A DNA stretch of 64,000 nucleotides, taken from Rhizobium sp. EC-SD404 (GTDB lineage Bacteria > Pseudomonadota > Alphaproteobacteria > Rhizobiales > Rhizobiaceae). Of the stretch, positions 37,981-46,318 are shown piece by piece; positions within the stretch are counted from its first letter, which is position 1, and each line of letters begins with the position of its first letter. A program made the translations under genes and the position numbers. The stretch is from assembly GCF_902498825.1 (NCBI RefSeq), contig NZ_LR701459.1, positions 2,465,890-2,529,889 on the forward strand, read 5' to 3'. The notes below the pieces were generated by a model that saw nothing but the letters and a program-made list of their open reading frames with translations, was not told where the DNA came from and made no database searches.

Positions 37981-38010
37981 CGACCTCACAGCCGTTTGAG
38001 CTTGCCGGCC

Positions 38011-38025
38011 GCCTCTGCTAGAGGC
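38011..38025 (+). terminator. small hairpin with T-run between rpe and purB
   Basis: GCCTCT-GCT-AGAGGC, 6 bp perfect, with CTTTTTCTTT beginning 8 bases later. It may attenuate read-through from rpe into purB. Confidence 0.45.
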
Positions 38026-38080
38026 CCATCAGCTTTTTCTTTCACACCGTTTTCTTCTTTGTCCAAAGACAGGCCCGCCA

Positions 38081-39388
38081 ATGATCCCGCGCTACTCCCG
38101 CCCCGACATGGTCGCCATCTGGTCGCCGGAACAGAAGTTCCGCATCTGGTTCGAGATCGAGGCCCATGCCTGTGACGCGCTCGCCGAACTGGGCGTCATC
38201 CCGAAGGAAGCCGCCGCAACGATCTGGGACAAAGGTGGCAAGGCCGAGTTCGACGTCGCCCGCATCGATGAAATCGAGGCCGTCACGAAGCACGACGTCA
38301 TCGCCTTTCTGACGCATCTTGCGGAATTCATCGGGCCGGATTCGCGTTTCGTGCACCAGGGCATGACGTCGTCGGACGTTCTGGACACCACGCTCAACAT
38401 CCAGCTCGTGCGTGCTGCCGACCTGCTTCTGGCGGACATGGACCGCGTTCTGGCAGCGCTGAAGAAGCGTGCCTTCGAGCACAAGGACACCGTCCGCATC
38501 GGCCGCAGCCATGGCATCCATGCCGAGCCGACCACCATGGGCCTGACCTTCGCGCGCTTTTATGCCGAGATGGCGCGCGGCCGCGACCGGCTCGTCGCTG
38601 CCCGTGCAGAGATCGCCACCGGCGCAATTTCGGGCGCCGTCGGCACTTTCGCCAATATTGACCCATCGGTCGAAGAACATGTCTGCGCCAAGCTCGGCCT
38701 GAAACCCGAACCGATTTCGACGCAGATCATCCCGCGCGACCGCCACGCTATGTTCTTCGCGACGCTCGGCGTCATCGCCTCGTCGATCGAAAACGTCGCC
38801 ATCGAGATCCGGCACATGCAGCGCACCGAAGTGCTGGAAGCGGAAGAATTCTTCTCGCCCGGCCAGAAGGGCTCGTCGGCCATGCCGCACAAGCGTAATC
38901 CTGTGCTTACGGAGAATCTCACCGGTCTCGCCCGTCTCGTACGCATGTCGGTCACGCCTGCGCTCGAAAACGTGGCGCTCTGGCACGAGCGTGACATCAG
39001 CCATTCGAGCGTCGAGCGTGCCATTGGGCCGGACACCACGATCACGCTGGACTTCGCACTGAACCGCCTCGCCGGCGTCGTCGAGAAGCTGGTGATCTAT
39101 CCGGACAACATGTTGAAGAACATGAACAAGTTCCGAGGACTGATCCACTCGCAGCGCGTTCTGCTGGCGCTGACGCAGGCCGGCGTCAGCCGCGAGGATT
39201 CCTACCGCCTCGTCCAGCGCAATGCGATGAAGGTCTGGGAGGAAGGCAAGGACTTCCTGACGGAACTCCTCGCCGATGGCGAAGTGACGGCTGCCCTTTC
39301 GGAAGACCAGATCCGCGAGAAGTTCGATCTCGGCTATCACACCAAGCATGTGGACACGATCTTCGCCCGTGTCTTCGGCGAGGCCTGA
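38081..39388 (+). CDS. purB: Adenylosuccinate lyase
   Basis: 435 residues; cleaves SAICAR to AICAR and adenylosuccinate to AMP, releasing fumarate. Active-site blocks: VHQGMTSSDVLDT (about 91-103), GRSHGIHAEPTT with H144, and the flexible loop signature GQKGSSAMPHKRNP (S265/S266). The start is ATG at 38081. It heads the purine region, followed by an unrelated group of four genes before purC. No regulatory RNA was recognised upstream; the leader carries a T-rich stretch and a small hairpin. Normal length and composition. Confidence 0.97.
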   Translation: MIPRYSRPDMVAIWSPEQKFRIWFEIEAHACDALAELGVIPKEAAATIWDKGGKAEFDVARIDEIEAVTKHDVIAFLTHLAEFIGPDSRFVHQGMTSSDVLDTTLNIQLVRAADLLLADMDRVLAALKKRAFEHKDTVRIGRSHGIHAEPTTMGLTFARFYAEMARGRDRLVAARAEIATGAISGAVGTFANIDPSVEEHVCAKLGLKPEPISTQIIPRDRHAMFFATLGVIASSIENVAIEIRHMQRTEVLEAEEFFSPGQKGSSAMPHKRNPVLTENLTGLARLVRMSVTPALENVALWHERDISHSSVERAIGPDTTITLDFALNRLAGVVEKLVIYPDNMLKNMNKFRGLIHSQRVLLALTQAGVSREDSYRLVQRNAMKVWEEGKDFLTELLADGEVTAALSEDQIREKFDLGYHTKHVDTIFARVFGEA

Positions 39389-39412
39389 GCGGCCCCGCCA
39401 TCCGGCCTGCGC

Positions 39413-39811
39413 TTAATCGATGATCTGGAACACGACGAGGGCTGCGATGAAGAGCCCCGTCATGAACAGAAACGGCCGGCGGTCGAACCAGTCGCGTACC
39501 GTTGCGTCCGCGCCTGCCATGGAGCCGGAAACGCCGTCGGTTACGCGCTTGGCCGTCGATTCGCGGTGAAGCGTTTCGGCTTTCGCCCGCCCGCCAAGCT
39601 CGACACCGTCGACCGGTTCGGCAGTGCGCCCGGCAGCGGCTTGAGCGTCAGCCCGCTGCGCCGTCGACGTTTCGAGCGCGAGGGAAAGCCGCTCCAGTTG
39701 CGACTCGATCCGGTCCATGCGCTGTGCCAGCGCCTCTCTGCCATCGGCGGCATTCGGAGGCGTGACGGTTGCGGGCGACTGACCGGCAGTCTCGGAAAAT
39801 TCGTTCGTCAT
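39413..39811 (-). CDS. C-terminally membrane-anchored protein of unknown function
   Basis: 132 residues. There is no signal peptide; residues about 27-52 (ALAQRMDRIESQLERLSLAL) form a predicted coiled coil. The middle is charged. The last 20 residues (FLFMTGLFIAALVVFQIID) are one hydrophobic helix, so it is probably a tail-anchored inner-membrane protein with its bulk in the cytoplasm. No named family was recognised. It converges with purB, 24 bases apart, and is divergent from the alpha/beta hydrolase gene. A strong inverted repeat (39871-39903) lies upstream. Confidence 0.7.
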   Translation of the reverse strand: MTNEFSETAGQSPATVTPPNAADGREALAQRMDRIESQLERLSLALETSTAQRADAQAAAGRTAEPVDGVELGGRAKAETLHRESTAKRVTDGVSGSMAGADATVRDWFDRRPFLFMTGLFIAALVVFQIID

Positions 39812-39870
39812 GGTCTGATCCTTTCGTATCTCAACTGAAACGAGGGATTAGGTCAAACCGGCCAAACTGC

Positions 39871-39903
39871 CCTTGAATGGGCTCATTCAATTCCCATTCA
39901 AGG
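39871..39903. promoter_or_regulatory. 11-bp inverted repeat between two divergent genes
   Basis: CCTTGAATGGG and CCCATTCAAGG are perfect reverse complements with an 11-base loop, lying 60 bases upstream of both divergent starts (39811 and 39965). The symmetry suggests an operator for either gene. Confidence 0.5.
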
Positions 39904-39964
39904 AACTGCAGAAGTCGAGCAACGCAGTTGACATGGCTTCGCCGCAAACGCACATGAGCCCACC

Positions 39965-40528
39965 ATGAAAGCAGCAGAAACCGACATCCTCATCGTCCCT
40001 GGCTACACCAATTCCGGCCCGGACCACTGGCAGACCCGCTGGCAGACGAAGCTCTCCACCGCACGTCGTGTCGAACAGGAATCCTGGTCGAAGCCCGACC
40101 GAGCCGAATGGACTACGAGCATGGCGGAGGCCGTGAACGCCGCGACCCGCCCCGTCATCATCGTCGCCCATTCATTGGGCGTGGCAACAGCCGTCCAAGC
40201 CATCGCGGACTATCGGCGACCGGTCGCCGGCGCGTTTCTCGTCGCACCGCCCGACGTGGCGAACGAGGCAATCCGCCCCAAACACCTGATGACCTTCGGC
40301 CCCTACTCGCGCGACCCCCTGCCGTTCCCGTCGATCGTGGTGGCCAGCCGGAACGATCCGTTCTGCAGCTATGACGTCGCCGAGGATATCGCAGGCGCAT
40401 GGGGATCGCTGCTCGTCGATGGCGGCGAGATCGGCCACATCAATGCCGAATCAGGCCACGGGCCCTGGCCCGAGGGGCTTCTGGTCTTTGCGAAATTCCT
40501 GCAAAAGCTGAGCCCGCCGGCCAACTAG
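39965..40528 (+). CDS. Alpha/beta hydrolase of the RBBP9/YdeN family
   Basis: 187 residues, the standard short length. DILIVPGYTNSGPDHWQTRW (residues 7-26) is the family opening, the nucleophile is S70 in VAHSLGVATAV, GAFLVAPPD and VVASRNDPFCS follow, and the catalytic His is near residue 167 in SGHGPWPEG. Substrate unknown; relatives are serine hydrolases of unclear substrate. It stands alone: divergent from the tail-anchored gene, and convergent with the HpcH/HpaI gene. A full palindromic repeat copy begins at the base following its stop. Confidence 0.9.
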   Translation: MKAAETDILIVPGYTNSGPDHWQTRWQTKLSTARRVEQESWSKPDRAEWTTSMAEAVNAATRPVIIVAHSLGVATAVQAIADYRRPVAGAFLVAPPDVANEAIRPKHLMTFGPYSRDPLPFPSIVVASRNDPFCSYDVAEDIAGAWGSLLVDGGEIGHINAESGHGPWPEGLLVFAKFLQKLSPPAN

Positions 40529-40628
40529 AGCGTTTCAAGGTGAAGCGGGCACCGGTTCACCGTCTGGAAACGCGACAAAGCAAAAACTTAGAGTCATTGA
40601 GCTATTCGAAGAAAAGCGAAATTACTCT
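40529..40628. repeat. dispersed palindromic repeat, copy 3 (full form)
   Basis: Begins AGCGTTTCAAGGTGAA, contains ACCGGTTCACC and GCGACAAAGCAAAAA, then ATTGAGCTATTCGAAGAAAA and GCGAAATTACTCT. It aligns with copy 2 (24839-24939) end to end and with copy 1 over its first half. It starts immediately after the hydrolase stop codon. Confidence 0.85.
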
Positions 40629-40658
40629 GACCGACAAGTTCGCCAGGATCGCCTTTTC

Positions 40659-41423
40659 TCAGCCGTTTCGTGCCTGGTCGAGCATCGTGCTCATGCCAAG
40701 CGAGAGATACGCCCCGTCGTGAATGACGGAGAGCAGATTGAAGCCCATCTTGACGTAGGATTGGGTGCGCGGCGCATCGAAGACGAAGACGCCTGCGTGC
40801 TTGCCGGCAGCCTTCGCCCGGCGCGCCACATCGGCGATCGCCTTGGTCATTTCTTCATGGTGCGGATCGACCGCTGCGCCGCTCGTCCATGAGATGGAGA
40901 AATCCGAAGGCCCGACGAATACCCCGTCGATCCCCGGGCAAGCGAGAATGTCGTCGAGCGCCGCAAGCGCCGCCCGCGTCTCGATCATGGCAAAGGCAAC
41001 CGTCTTTTCGTTCGCCGAGCTGAGATAATCCTGGCCCTTCTGAATGCCGCGCATCGACAGCGCGCGTGCCGGCCCCCAGGAGCGCTGCCCGACCGGCGGA
41101 TATTTGGCATGCGCGGCAAACCTCCGTGCGTCCTCCACCGAATTGATCATCGGCGCGATGATCGCCTCCGCGCCGAAATCGAGCGCCCGGCTGACCATGT
41201 CGTTGCGCCCGACCGGAATGCGCACGATCGCACCCTTGTCGGAGGCTGCGATCGCCAATAGCCCGTCGTGCACGCTTTCTTCGGTGTGCGCGCCATGCTG
41301 CATGTCGAGCGTCACCGCGTCGAAGTCGGCTCGGGCCAGAAGCTCCACCACCCCGGTCGAGGCCAGTGTCGACCACGCCGTCAGAATGGTTTCTCCGGCA
41401 TTCAATTTATCTGCAAGCTTCAC
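40659..41423 (-). CDS. HpcH/HpaI family aldolase/citrate lyase-like protein
   Basis: 254 residues with a GTG start at 41423, supported by GAGGAGG six bases upstream. The TIM barrel of class II pyruvate aldolases is seen: VTLDMQHGAHTEES (about 35-48), AEAIIAPMINSVEDARRF, FAMIETRAALAALDDI (metal Glu) and GVFVGPSDFSISWT (metal Asp). Relatives cleave 2-keto-3-deoxy sugars or 4-hydroxy-2-oxoheptanedioate to pyruvate and an aldehyde. It follows the DUF1476 gene by 25 bases on the minus strand and may be co-transcribed. Its true substrate cannot be read. Confidence 0.9.
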   Translation of the reverse strand: MKLADKLNAGETILTAWSTLASTGVVELLARADFDAVTLDMQHGAHTEESVHDGLLAIAASDKGAIVRIPVGRNDMVSRALDFGAEAIIAPMINSVEDARRFAAHAKYPPVGQRSWGPARALSMRGIQKGQDYLSSANEKTVAFAMIETRAALAALDDILACPGIDGVFVGPSDFSISWTSGAAVDPHHEEMTKAIADVARRAKAAGKHAGVFVFDAPRTQSYVKMGFNLLSVIHDGAYLSLGMSTMLDQARNG

Positions 41424-41448
41424 GATAGCCCTCCTCTAGGCGGAGACG

Positions 41449-41772
41449 TCAGTTGCTTTGAACCTGCTGGATGGCCTCGGCCATCAGCTCGATCATCTTG
41501 CTGCGCAGTAGCTCGTCGGAGACTTTCGCACCCGCCGCATCGAGATCGCCACGCACCTTGCGGAAGACATCCTCGTCGCCGGCTTCCTGGAAATCCGATT
41601 TGACGACGTCCTTTGCATACTCGGCAGCGTCATCGCCCGTCTTGCCGATCAGGTCGGCTGCCCAAAGTCCCAGCAGCTTGTTGCGCCGCGCTTCGGCTTT
41701 GAAGCGCAGGTCGGCGTCATGGGCGAATTTGTTTTCGAATCCCTTTTGGCGGTCGTCCATGCTGGCAGCCAT
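41449..41772 (-). CDS. DUF1476 protein, F1F0-ATPase inhibitor zeta subunit-like
   Basis: 107 residues. The family core is MDDRQKGFENKFAHDADLRF (about 5-24), RRNKLLGLWAADLIGKTGDD and DVFRKVRGDLDAAG. In Paracoccus the homologue is the zeta subunit that blocks ATP hydrolysis by F1. A four-helix fold is expected, cytoplasmic. GGAG precedes ATG at 41772. It is first in a unit with the HpcH/HpaI gene. The ATP12 chaperone at 13899 is another ATP synthase factor here. DUF1476 next to purC is a common arrangement in rhizobia, from memory of that group. Confidence 0.92.
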   Translation of the reverse strand: MAASMDDRQKGFENKFAHDADLRFKAEARRNKLLGLWAADLIGKTGDDAAEYAKDVVKSDFQEAGDEDVFRKVRGDLDAAGAKVSDELLRSKMIELMAEAIQQVQSN

Positions 41773-42061
41773 GCGTCGTCTCCGTTTTCAGTTCGTCATT
41801 AAGTGCCAGTCCGGCACCGCTCGGGGCGGACTATGGTCGGATTCCATGTCGTTGAAAAGGCAGCCCACGACGAAGTCGCAGGCAGGCGGTGCCACGTCTG
41901 GGACGAAAAGGTCGGGCATGGCTGGAACGGAACAATTGTGTCCGCACGCCATATCGGATAAGCACTCGCACGACATAACGACCATCATCCGGGCAGGACC
42001 TGGCTGCGCTGACCGAGCCGCTTGAACCCCCTCGCCCGCCACTCAAGAGTAAAAGATCATC

Positions 42062-42826
42062 ATGAACCGTCGCCGCCGCATCTACGAAGGCAAGGCCAAG
42101 ATCCTTTATGAAGGACCGGAGCCTGGCACTCTGATCCAGTTCTTCAAGGACGACGCGACCGCGTTCAACAAGAAGAAACACGATGTCATCGACGGCAAGG
42201 GCGTCCTCAACAACAGGATTTCCGAGTACGTCTTCACGCATCTGAACCGGATCGGCATCCCGACGCACTTCATCAAGCGGCTCAATATGCGCGAGCAGCT
42301 GATCAAGGAAGTCGAGATCATTCCGCTGGAGATCGTGGTGCGCAACGTCGCGGCCGGTTCGCTGGCCAAGCGCCTCGGCATCGAGGAAGGCACCGTCCTG
42401 CCGCGCTCGATCATCGAGTTCTACTACAAGGCCGATGCGCTCGACGACCCGATGGTCTCCGAAGAGCACATCACCGCCTTCGGCTGGGCAAGCCCGCAGG
42501 AGATCGACGACATCATGGCGCTCGCCATCCGCGTCAACGATTTCCTCACCGGCCTCTTCCTCGGCGTCGGCATCCAGCTTGTCGATTTCAAGATCGAATG
42601 CGGCCGCCTGTTCGAAGGCGACATGATGCGCATCATCGTCGCCGACGAGATCTCGCCCGACAGCTGCCGTCTGTGGGATATCCAGACCAACGAGAAGATG
42701 GACAAGGACCGTTTCCGCCGTGATCTCGGCGGTCTCGTCGAAGCCTACCAGGAAGTCGCTCGCCGCCTCGGCATCATGAACGAAAACGAACCGGTCCGCG
42801 GCACTGGCCCCGTCCTGGTCAAGTAG
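42062..42826 (+). CDS. purC: Phosphoribosylaminoimidazole-succinocarboxamide (SAICAR) synthase
   Basis: 254 residues; joins CAIR and aspartate using [21 protein letters not shown] (about 4-21) is the phosphate/ATP site, followed by [38 protein letters not shown] and FKIECGR with metal-binding acids. SPDSCRLWD and [11 protein letters not shown] lie near the end. ATG at 42062 has GAGTAAAAG upstream. purS follows after 17 bases. The upstream gap (41773-42061) contains no convincing gene or recognisable riboswitch. Confidence 0.97.
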   Translation: MNRRRRIYEGKAKILYEGPEPGTLIQFFKDDATAFNKKKHDVIDGKGVLNNRISEYVFTHLNRIGIPTHFIKRLNMREQLIKEVEIIPLEIVVRNVAAGSLAKRLGIEEGTVLPRSIIEFYYKADALDDPMVSEEHITAFGWASPQEIDDIMALAIRVNDFLTGLFLGVGIQLVDFKIECGRLFEGDMMRIIVADEISPDSCRLWDIQTNEKMDKDRFRRDLGGLVEAYQEVARRLGIMNENEPVRGTGPVLVK

Positions 42827-42843
42827 CATCTGAGGAAAGACGA

Positions 42844-43086
42844 GTGATCAAGGCACGTGTAACCGTGACGCTGAAGAACGGCGTTCTCGACCCGCAGGGA
42901 AAAGCGATCGAGGGCGCTCTCGGCGCACTCGGCTTCTCCGGCGTCGGCCATGTCCGCCAGGGCAAGGTTTTCGACCTGGAATTGCAGACGGACGACCGCG
43001 CAAAAGCCGAAGCCGACCTCAGGGCCATGTGCGACAAGCTTCTGGCCAACACGGTGATCGAGGATTATTCTATCCACATCGCCTGA
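42844..43086 (+). CDS. purS: FGAM synthase, PurS subunit
   Basis: 80 residues with a GTG start at 42844. IKARVTVTLKNGVLDPQGKA, ALGFSGVGHVRQGKVFDLEL and KLLANTVIEDYSI are the PurS pattern. It forms the complex with PurQ and the short PurL, carrying ammonia for FGAM formation. It is 17 bases after purC. In most relatives purQ follows at once; here about 4.2 kb of unrelated genes intervene before purQ at 47282, so purS, purQ and purL are not co-transcribed as one simple unit. Confidence 0.95.
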   Translation: MIKARVTVTLKNGVLDPQGKAIEGALGALGFSGVGHVRQGKVFDLELQTDDRAKAEADLRAMCDKLLANTVIEDYSIHIA

Positions 43087-43259
43087 TGGTTGTGCCCTAT
43101 CCGGTATGTCAGAGCCGTGTCGGCGGCAGCCGTTTGGTGTTCTACAGCCAGTCGTGCTGTGTGGCGACAATGAGGTGCGCACCTATTCCGATAGAGTCGC
43201 CACGACCCAAGCGATCCTCAAAGACCAGATCGCCGAATTTACTTGAAGAGTAAAAGCCT

Positions 43260-44042
43260 ATGTCCGATGCTGTGTCACAGGAAGAGATCGTGAGACCTGC
43301 GGTCGGATACCGCGCGATCATCGCTGGACACTCCCATGTCAACGCAATGGTTGGCTGGCGGCACGAACTGGCACCGACCCTGAGAATCGTCGATGCAACG
43401 AGCCACCTGGAAGCCTTGGATGGTCCTTGGCCGAGGCTCGAAGACTACTGGAGTGCGCTCGTTCAGCATGCCGGAAACGCGCGTATCGCCATCGTCTGGG
43501 GCGGTAATGAACATAATGCGCGCTACTTTTTTCGCGACGCATATGATTTCGATTTTTCATCGAAACACGTCACCAAGATTCTGAACAACATTCAGATCAT
43601 CGCGCGAAGCACAATCCGGAAACGCTTTTATGAAGGTGGCTTGTCGGATCTTGCAGAACTGCTCGATCAATTGAACAGAGCGCGGCCGCAACGCGTGATC
43701 ATCGTCGGAACACCACCGCCGAAAAAGGACAATGACCGGCTGCGCACGATGTTCGAAGCCGAGCCGCATTTTCTTGCCTATGCTGAAGCAAAAAAGATCG
43801 ACCCGGCCGATATCCGCATCACCGAGCCACATATCCGTCTCAAGCTATGGTATCTGCTGCAGGACATATTGGCCGACGAAGCCAAAAGGATCGGCGGCCA
43901 TTTCCTCCCGGTCCTCAAGGAAACACAGGACGAGGACGGCTATCTGCGGGATGAGTTCTGGGCAAGTGATGTTACCCACGCGAACCCTGCCTACGGCAAG
44001 CTGATGCTGGACTATGTCGTTAAGGAGTTGGAGAAGCCATGA
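43260..44042 (+). CDS. SGNH/GDSL-like hydrolase-type protein
   Basis: 260 residues without signal peptide. RAIIAGHSHVNAMVG (about 18-32) looks like a block-I equivalent, IAIVWGGNEHNARYFF could be block III (GxN), and WASDVTHANPAYGKLM near the C-terminus carries the DxxH pair (D237, H240) typical of the last SGNH block. The usual Ser is not obvious (GHSH offers S25). The next gene, GSCFA, overlaps by 4 bases (ATGA), so the two are translationally coupled. Related pairs in other bacteria accompany surface polysaccharide or tailoring genes. GC looks a few percent lower than in flanking purine genes. Function uncertain. Confidence 0.72.
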   Translation: MSDAVSQEEIVRPAVGYRAIIAGHSHVNAMVGWRHELAPTLRIVDATSHLEALDGPWPRLEDYWSALVQHAGNARIAIVWGGNEHNARYFFRDAYDFDFSSKHVTKILNNIQIIARSTIRKRFYEGGLSDLAELLDQLNRARPQRVIIVGTPPPKKDNDRLRTMFEAEPHFLAYAEAKKIDPADIRITEPHIRLKLWYLLQDILADEAKRIGGHFLPVLKETQDEDGYLRDEFWASDVTHANPAYGKLMLDYVVKELEKP

Positions 44043-45067
44043 CCCGCAATCATCCTTACCAACAGCTTCCGCCAACGTCCTTTTGGTCACGATCAGTGGC
44101 AAGGAACTATGCGCCCGCCGATCTTTATCGCGGCAAAACCCCTCTCTTGAAGCCGGATGACCGTATCATCTCGGCGGGAAGCTGCTTTGCGGCAAACATC
44201 GTTCCGTTTCTCGAGCGCGCCGGCTTCCAGTATCTGCGCACCGAATCGATGGACACCGATGGCGACCGCTTCGGCTATAGCCGCTATTCGGCCTCTTACG
44301 GAAATATCTATACCAGCCGCCAATTGCTGCAGCTTCTTCAACGAGCAACCGGCGAATTTGCACCGAGGGAAGATCGGTGGATCGAAGATGATGGCGTCTA
44401 CGACCCGTTCAGGCCTGGACTTCCAAACTGCGCCGAAGATGAAGACGAGTTCGAGATCCTAACGCGGGCTCATTTGGACAGGGTGCGGGAGACATTCAGC
44501 CAATCAAGCGTCCTACTCTTCACGCTCGGCCTCACGGAGGCCTGGGCATCGGAAGATGATGGCGCCGTTTTTCCTGCCTGCCCCGGCACGATTGCTGGGA
44601 CTTTCAGCGCCGAGAGACATCGTTTCGCGAATTTCAATGCACACGAGGTCGCGACCGATCTCAAAGCCGCGATTGCCACTGCCCGACAGATCAATCCGGA
44701 CCTTCGCGTGATCCTGACAGTGTCACCAGTTCCTCTGGTAGCGACTGCGACGGACAGCCACGTCTTCACGGCAACGACCTACTCGAAGTCGGTCTTGCGT
44801 GTTGCCGCGGATGACGTTGAATCGACGGTGCCAGGCGTAAGCTATTTCCCAGCCTACGAAATCGTTATGGGTCCGGAATCGAACCAGCATTTCGAAAACG
44901 ACTTGCGGAACGTGAATGCGAAAGGCGTCGCTGCTGTCGTGGGGGCTCTTTTCGCCCACTGCGAGCTTCCCGAGGCATCAGAACGCCTGGAGGAAGTGTC
45001 CTGGCAAAAGCTGTTGTCAGAAGAACTGACGCGCCGGGAGTGCGAAGAGACGATGTCGGACAAGTGA
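44039..45067 (+). CDS. GSCFA domain protein
   Basis: 342 residues. RIISAGSCFAANIVPFLERA (about 42-61) contains the name-giving GSCFA motif (47-51). SYGNIYTSRQLLQLL, LFTLGLTEAWA and ILTVSPVPL continue the family, and ESNQHFENDLRNVN near residue 280 matches the C-terminal SGNH-like block. It is thought to be an esterase-like (SGNH-fold) enzyme, cytoplasmic, acting on unknown acylated molecules. It overlaps the preceding SGNH gene by 4 bases and converges on the PhyH gene across a small hairpin. Codon use and GC are slightly lower than in the purine genes, suggesting a separately acquired set. Confidence 0.88.
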   Translation: MTRNHPYQQLPPTSFWSRSVARNYAPADLYRGKTPLLKPDDRIISAGSCFAANIVPFLERAGFQYLRTESMDTDGDRFGYSRYSASYGNIYTSRQLLQLLQRATGEFAPREDRWIEDDGVYDPFRPGLPNCAEDEDEFEILTRAHLDRVRETFSQSSVLLFTLGLTEAWASEDDGAVFPACPGTIAGTFSAERHRFANFNAHEVATDLKAAIATARQINPDLRVILTVSPVPLVATATDSHVFTATTYSKSVLRVAADDVESTVPGVSYFPAYEIVMGPESNQHFENDLRNVNAKGVAAVVGALFAHCELPEASERLEEVSWQKLLSEELTRRECEETMSDK

Positions 45068-45115
45068 TCAGCCGCTTCCACCGCCAAGCGGAAGCGTTCG
45101 ACCCGCGAGCGGTTC

Positions 45116-45138
45116 ACACAGCCCTTCTAAGGCTGTGT
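45116..45138. terminator. hairpin between convergent GSCFA and PhyH genes
   Basis: ACACAGCC and GGCTGTGT form a perfect 8-bp stem with a 7-base loop, and the PhyH stop codon (45127-45129) lies inside. It probably ends both transcripts. Confidence 0.6.
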
Positions 45139-46083
45139 ATGGATACGTGTCGGCAGGCCTGACAGATCGTGGTAGCTCAGCACGCCCTCAGCGAAATTGT
45201 GACACACGAGCGCCTTGCGTGACCTGTTCGGATTGGCGCGCGCGGAGCCGCCGTGGATCAGATTGGCATGCCAGAAGAGCGTGTCGCCTTTCTTGGGCAG
45301 GAACTGCCTTCGTTCAAAACCATGCGTCGCGCATAGTTCGGCGATCGCTGGCTCATAGAGTTTGCTGTAAACCGCGTAGCCTTCTGTCCGAAACTGAGCA
45401 GGCTCAATGCCCGCTTCCCGGCTGAGCAGATACGGCAGGCGGTGGCTCTTCGGATAATATTCCAAAGGCCCGCTATCGTCCTCTATGTCTTCGAAAGCTG
45501 TCCAGCTCGCCACCATGAAACCCACTGGGTACGTGGTCATGTGGATCGAGTCGGAATGTGCTCGCTGGCCGCTGCCGGCGTGCCCCATGATTGTCTGGAA
45601 TGGCACGGTCTTCCGCCCAAGAAGAAGGTCAGTCCAGCGCATCAGCTTCGGGTGATGCTGCAGGACTTTCAGTGCCGATACCTGCAAGGCCGGATCGAGC
45701 TTTCGGTCGTAAAGCTGTCCATCGGGGCTCACAACGTCGATTGGACCCAATTCGCCCGCAAGAAGTGCCCTCTCATAAGCTTCGAAGGCCGTATCCAGTT
45801 CTTCCGCAGCGAATAACTTCTCAACGATCAGATATCCGTTTTCGACCCAGTAGAGGCACGCCTCCGCTTCTTCTTCGGTGATCCGGTCGGCGGCTCTGCG
45901 GCGCTCGATCTCTTCGACGGCATCGGGCGCATCCAGCCAATTCATCGTGTTCGATTGGGGAAGTGCATCGCCCCGAAATTCCTTGAGCGTGCGGAAATCC
46001 AGATCCTTGGCCAGTTCCGGAACTGGCGTCGGATATTTCCAGTCACGCCGACGGGAGAAGAGATTCGACAAGCGTGCAAACAT
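45127..46083 (-). CDS. Phytanoyl-CoA dioxygenase (PhyH) family protein
   Basis: 318 residues; Fe(II)/2-oxoglutarate oxygenase fold. The iron triad is H176 and D178 (RAHSDSIHM) with H277 (WHANLIHGGS), and a 2-oxoglutarate-binding Arg follows in RSRKALV. SWTAFEDIEDDSGPLEYYPK is the conserved central loop. There is no signal peptide; the start has basic residues. It is convergent with the GSCFA gene and probably acts with that pair on a common lipid- or sugar-linked molecule. The start is ATG at 46083. Substrate cannot be read. Confidence 0.86.
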   Translation of the reverse strand: MFARLSNLFSRRRDWKYPTPVPELAKDLDFRTLKEFRGDALPQSNTMNWLDAPDAVEEIERRRAADRITEEEAEACLYWVENGYLIVEKLFAAEELDTAFEAYERALLAGELGPIDVVSPDGQLYDRKLDPALQVSALKVLQHHPKLMRWTDLLLGRKTVPFQTIMGHAGSGQRAHSDSIHMTTYPVGFMVASWTAFEDIEDDSGPLEYYPKSHRLPYLLSREAGIEPAQFRTEGYAVYSKLYEPAIAELCATHGFERRQFLPKKGDTLFWHANLIHGGSARANPNRSRKALVCHNFAEGVLSYHDLSGLPTRIHTQP

Positions 46084-46318
46084 GAGGTGCCTTTCGACGT
46101 GACAGCAAAGGACGATGAAGCGGTCTTTTCAATGGCGCAGAATAGCGGCAAAGCCTGGAACAGTGTGATGCTGGAAATACACGATCGGTATGCAACCTGA
46201 AAGCGTTCTTTCATTTTGAACACACTGGCTAAAAGCCTTCGGCGGGCGCTGATCGAAGTGTGAACTTCAGTGCAATCGATGAATCGCTTCTTCGAACGGG
46301 CAGACCATGAAACCGGCC
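46084..46318. other. lower-GC spacer between the PhyH gene and kynA
   Basis: No gene supported. Open frames here lack ribosome sites or family-like sequence. It should hold the promoter of the PhyH gene and the end of the kynA transcript. No clear terminator was seen. Confidence 0.4.

Noticed and set aside
41788..42042. 84-codon Cys-containing frame upstream of purC (minus)
   Set aside because: No ribosome site, mixed third-position use and no family-like pattern; left as non-coding.
42045..43256. AAGAGTAAAAG repeated before purC (42045-42055) and before the SGNH gene (43246-43256)
   Set aside because: An 11-base purine-rich match near ribosome sites can arise by chance; not enough to claim a duplication or an insertion footprint.
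45955..46200. 81-codon frame in the PhyH-kynA gap (plus)
   Set aside because: Overlaps the PhyH start antisense and lacks a ribosome site.
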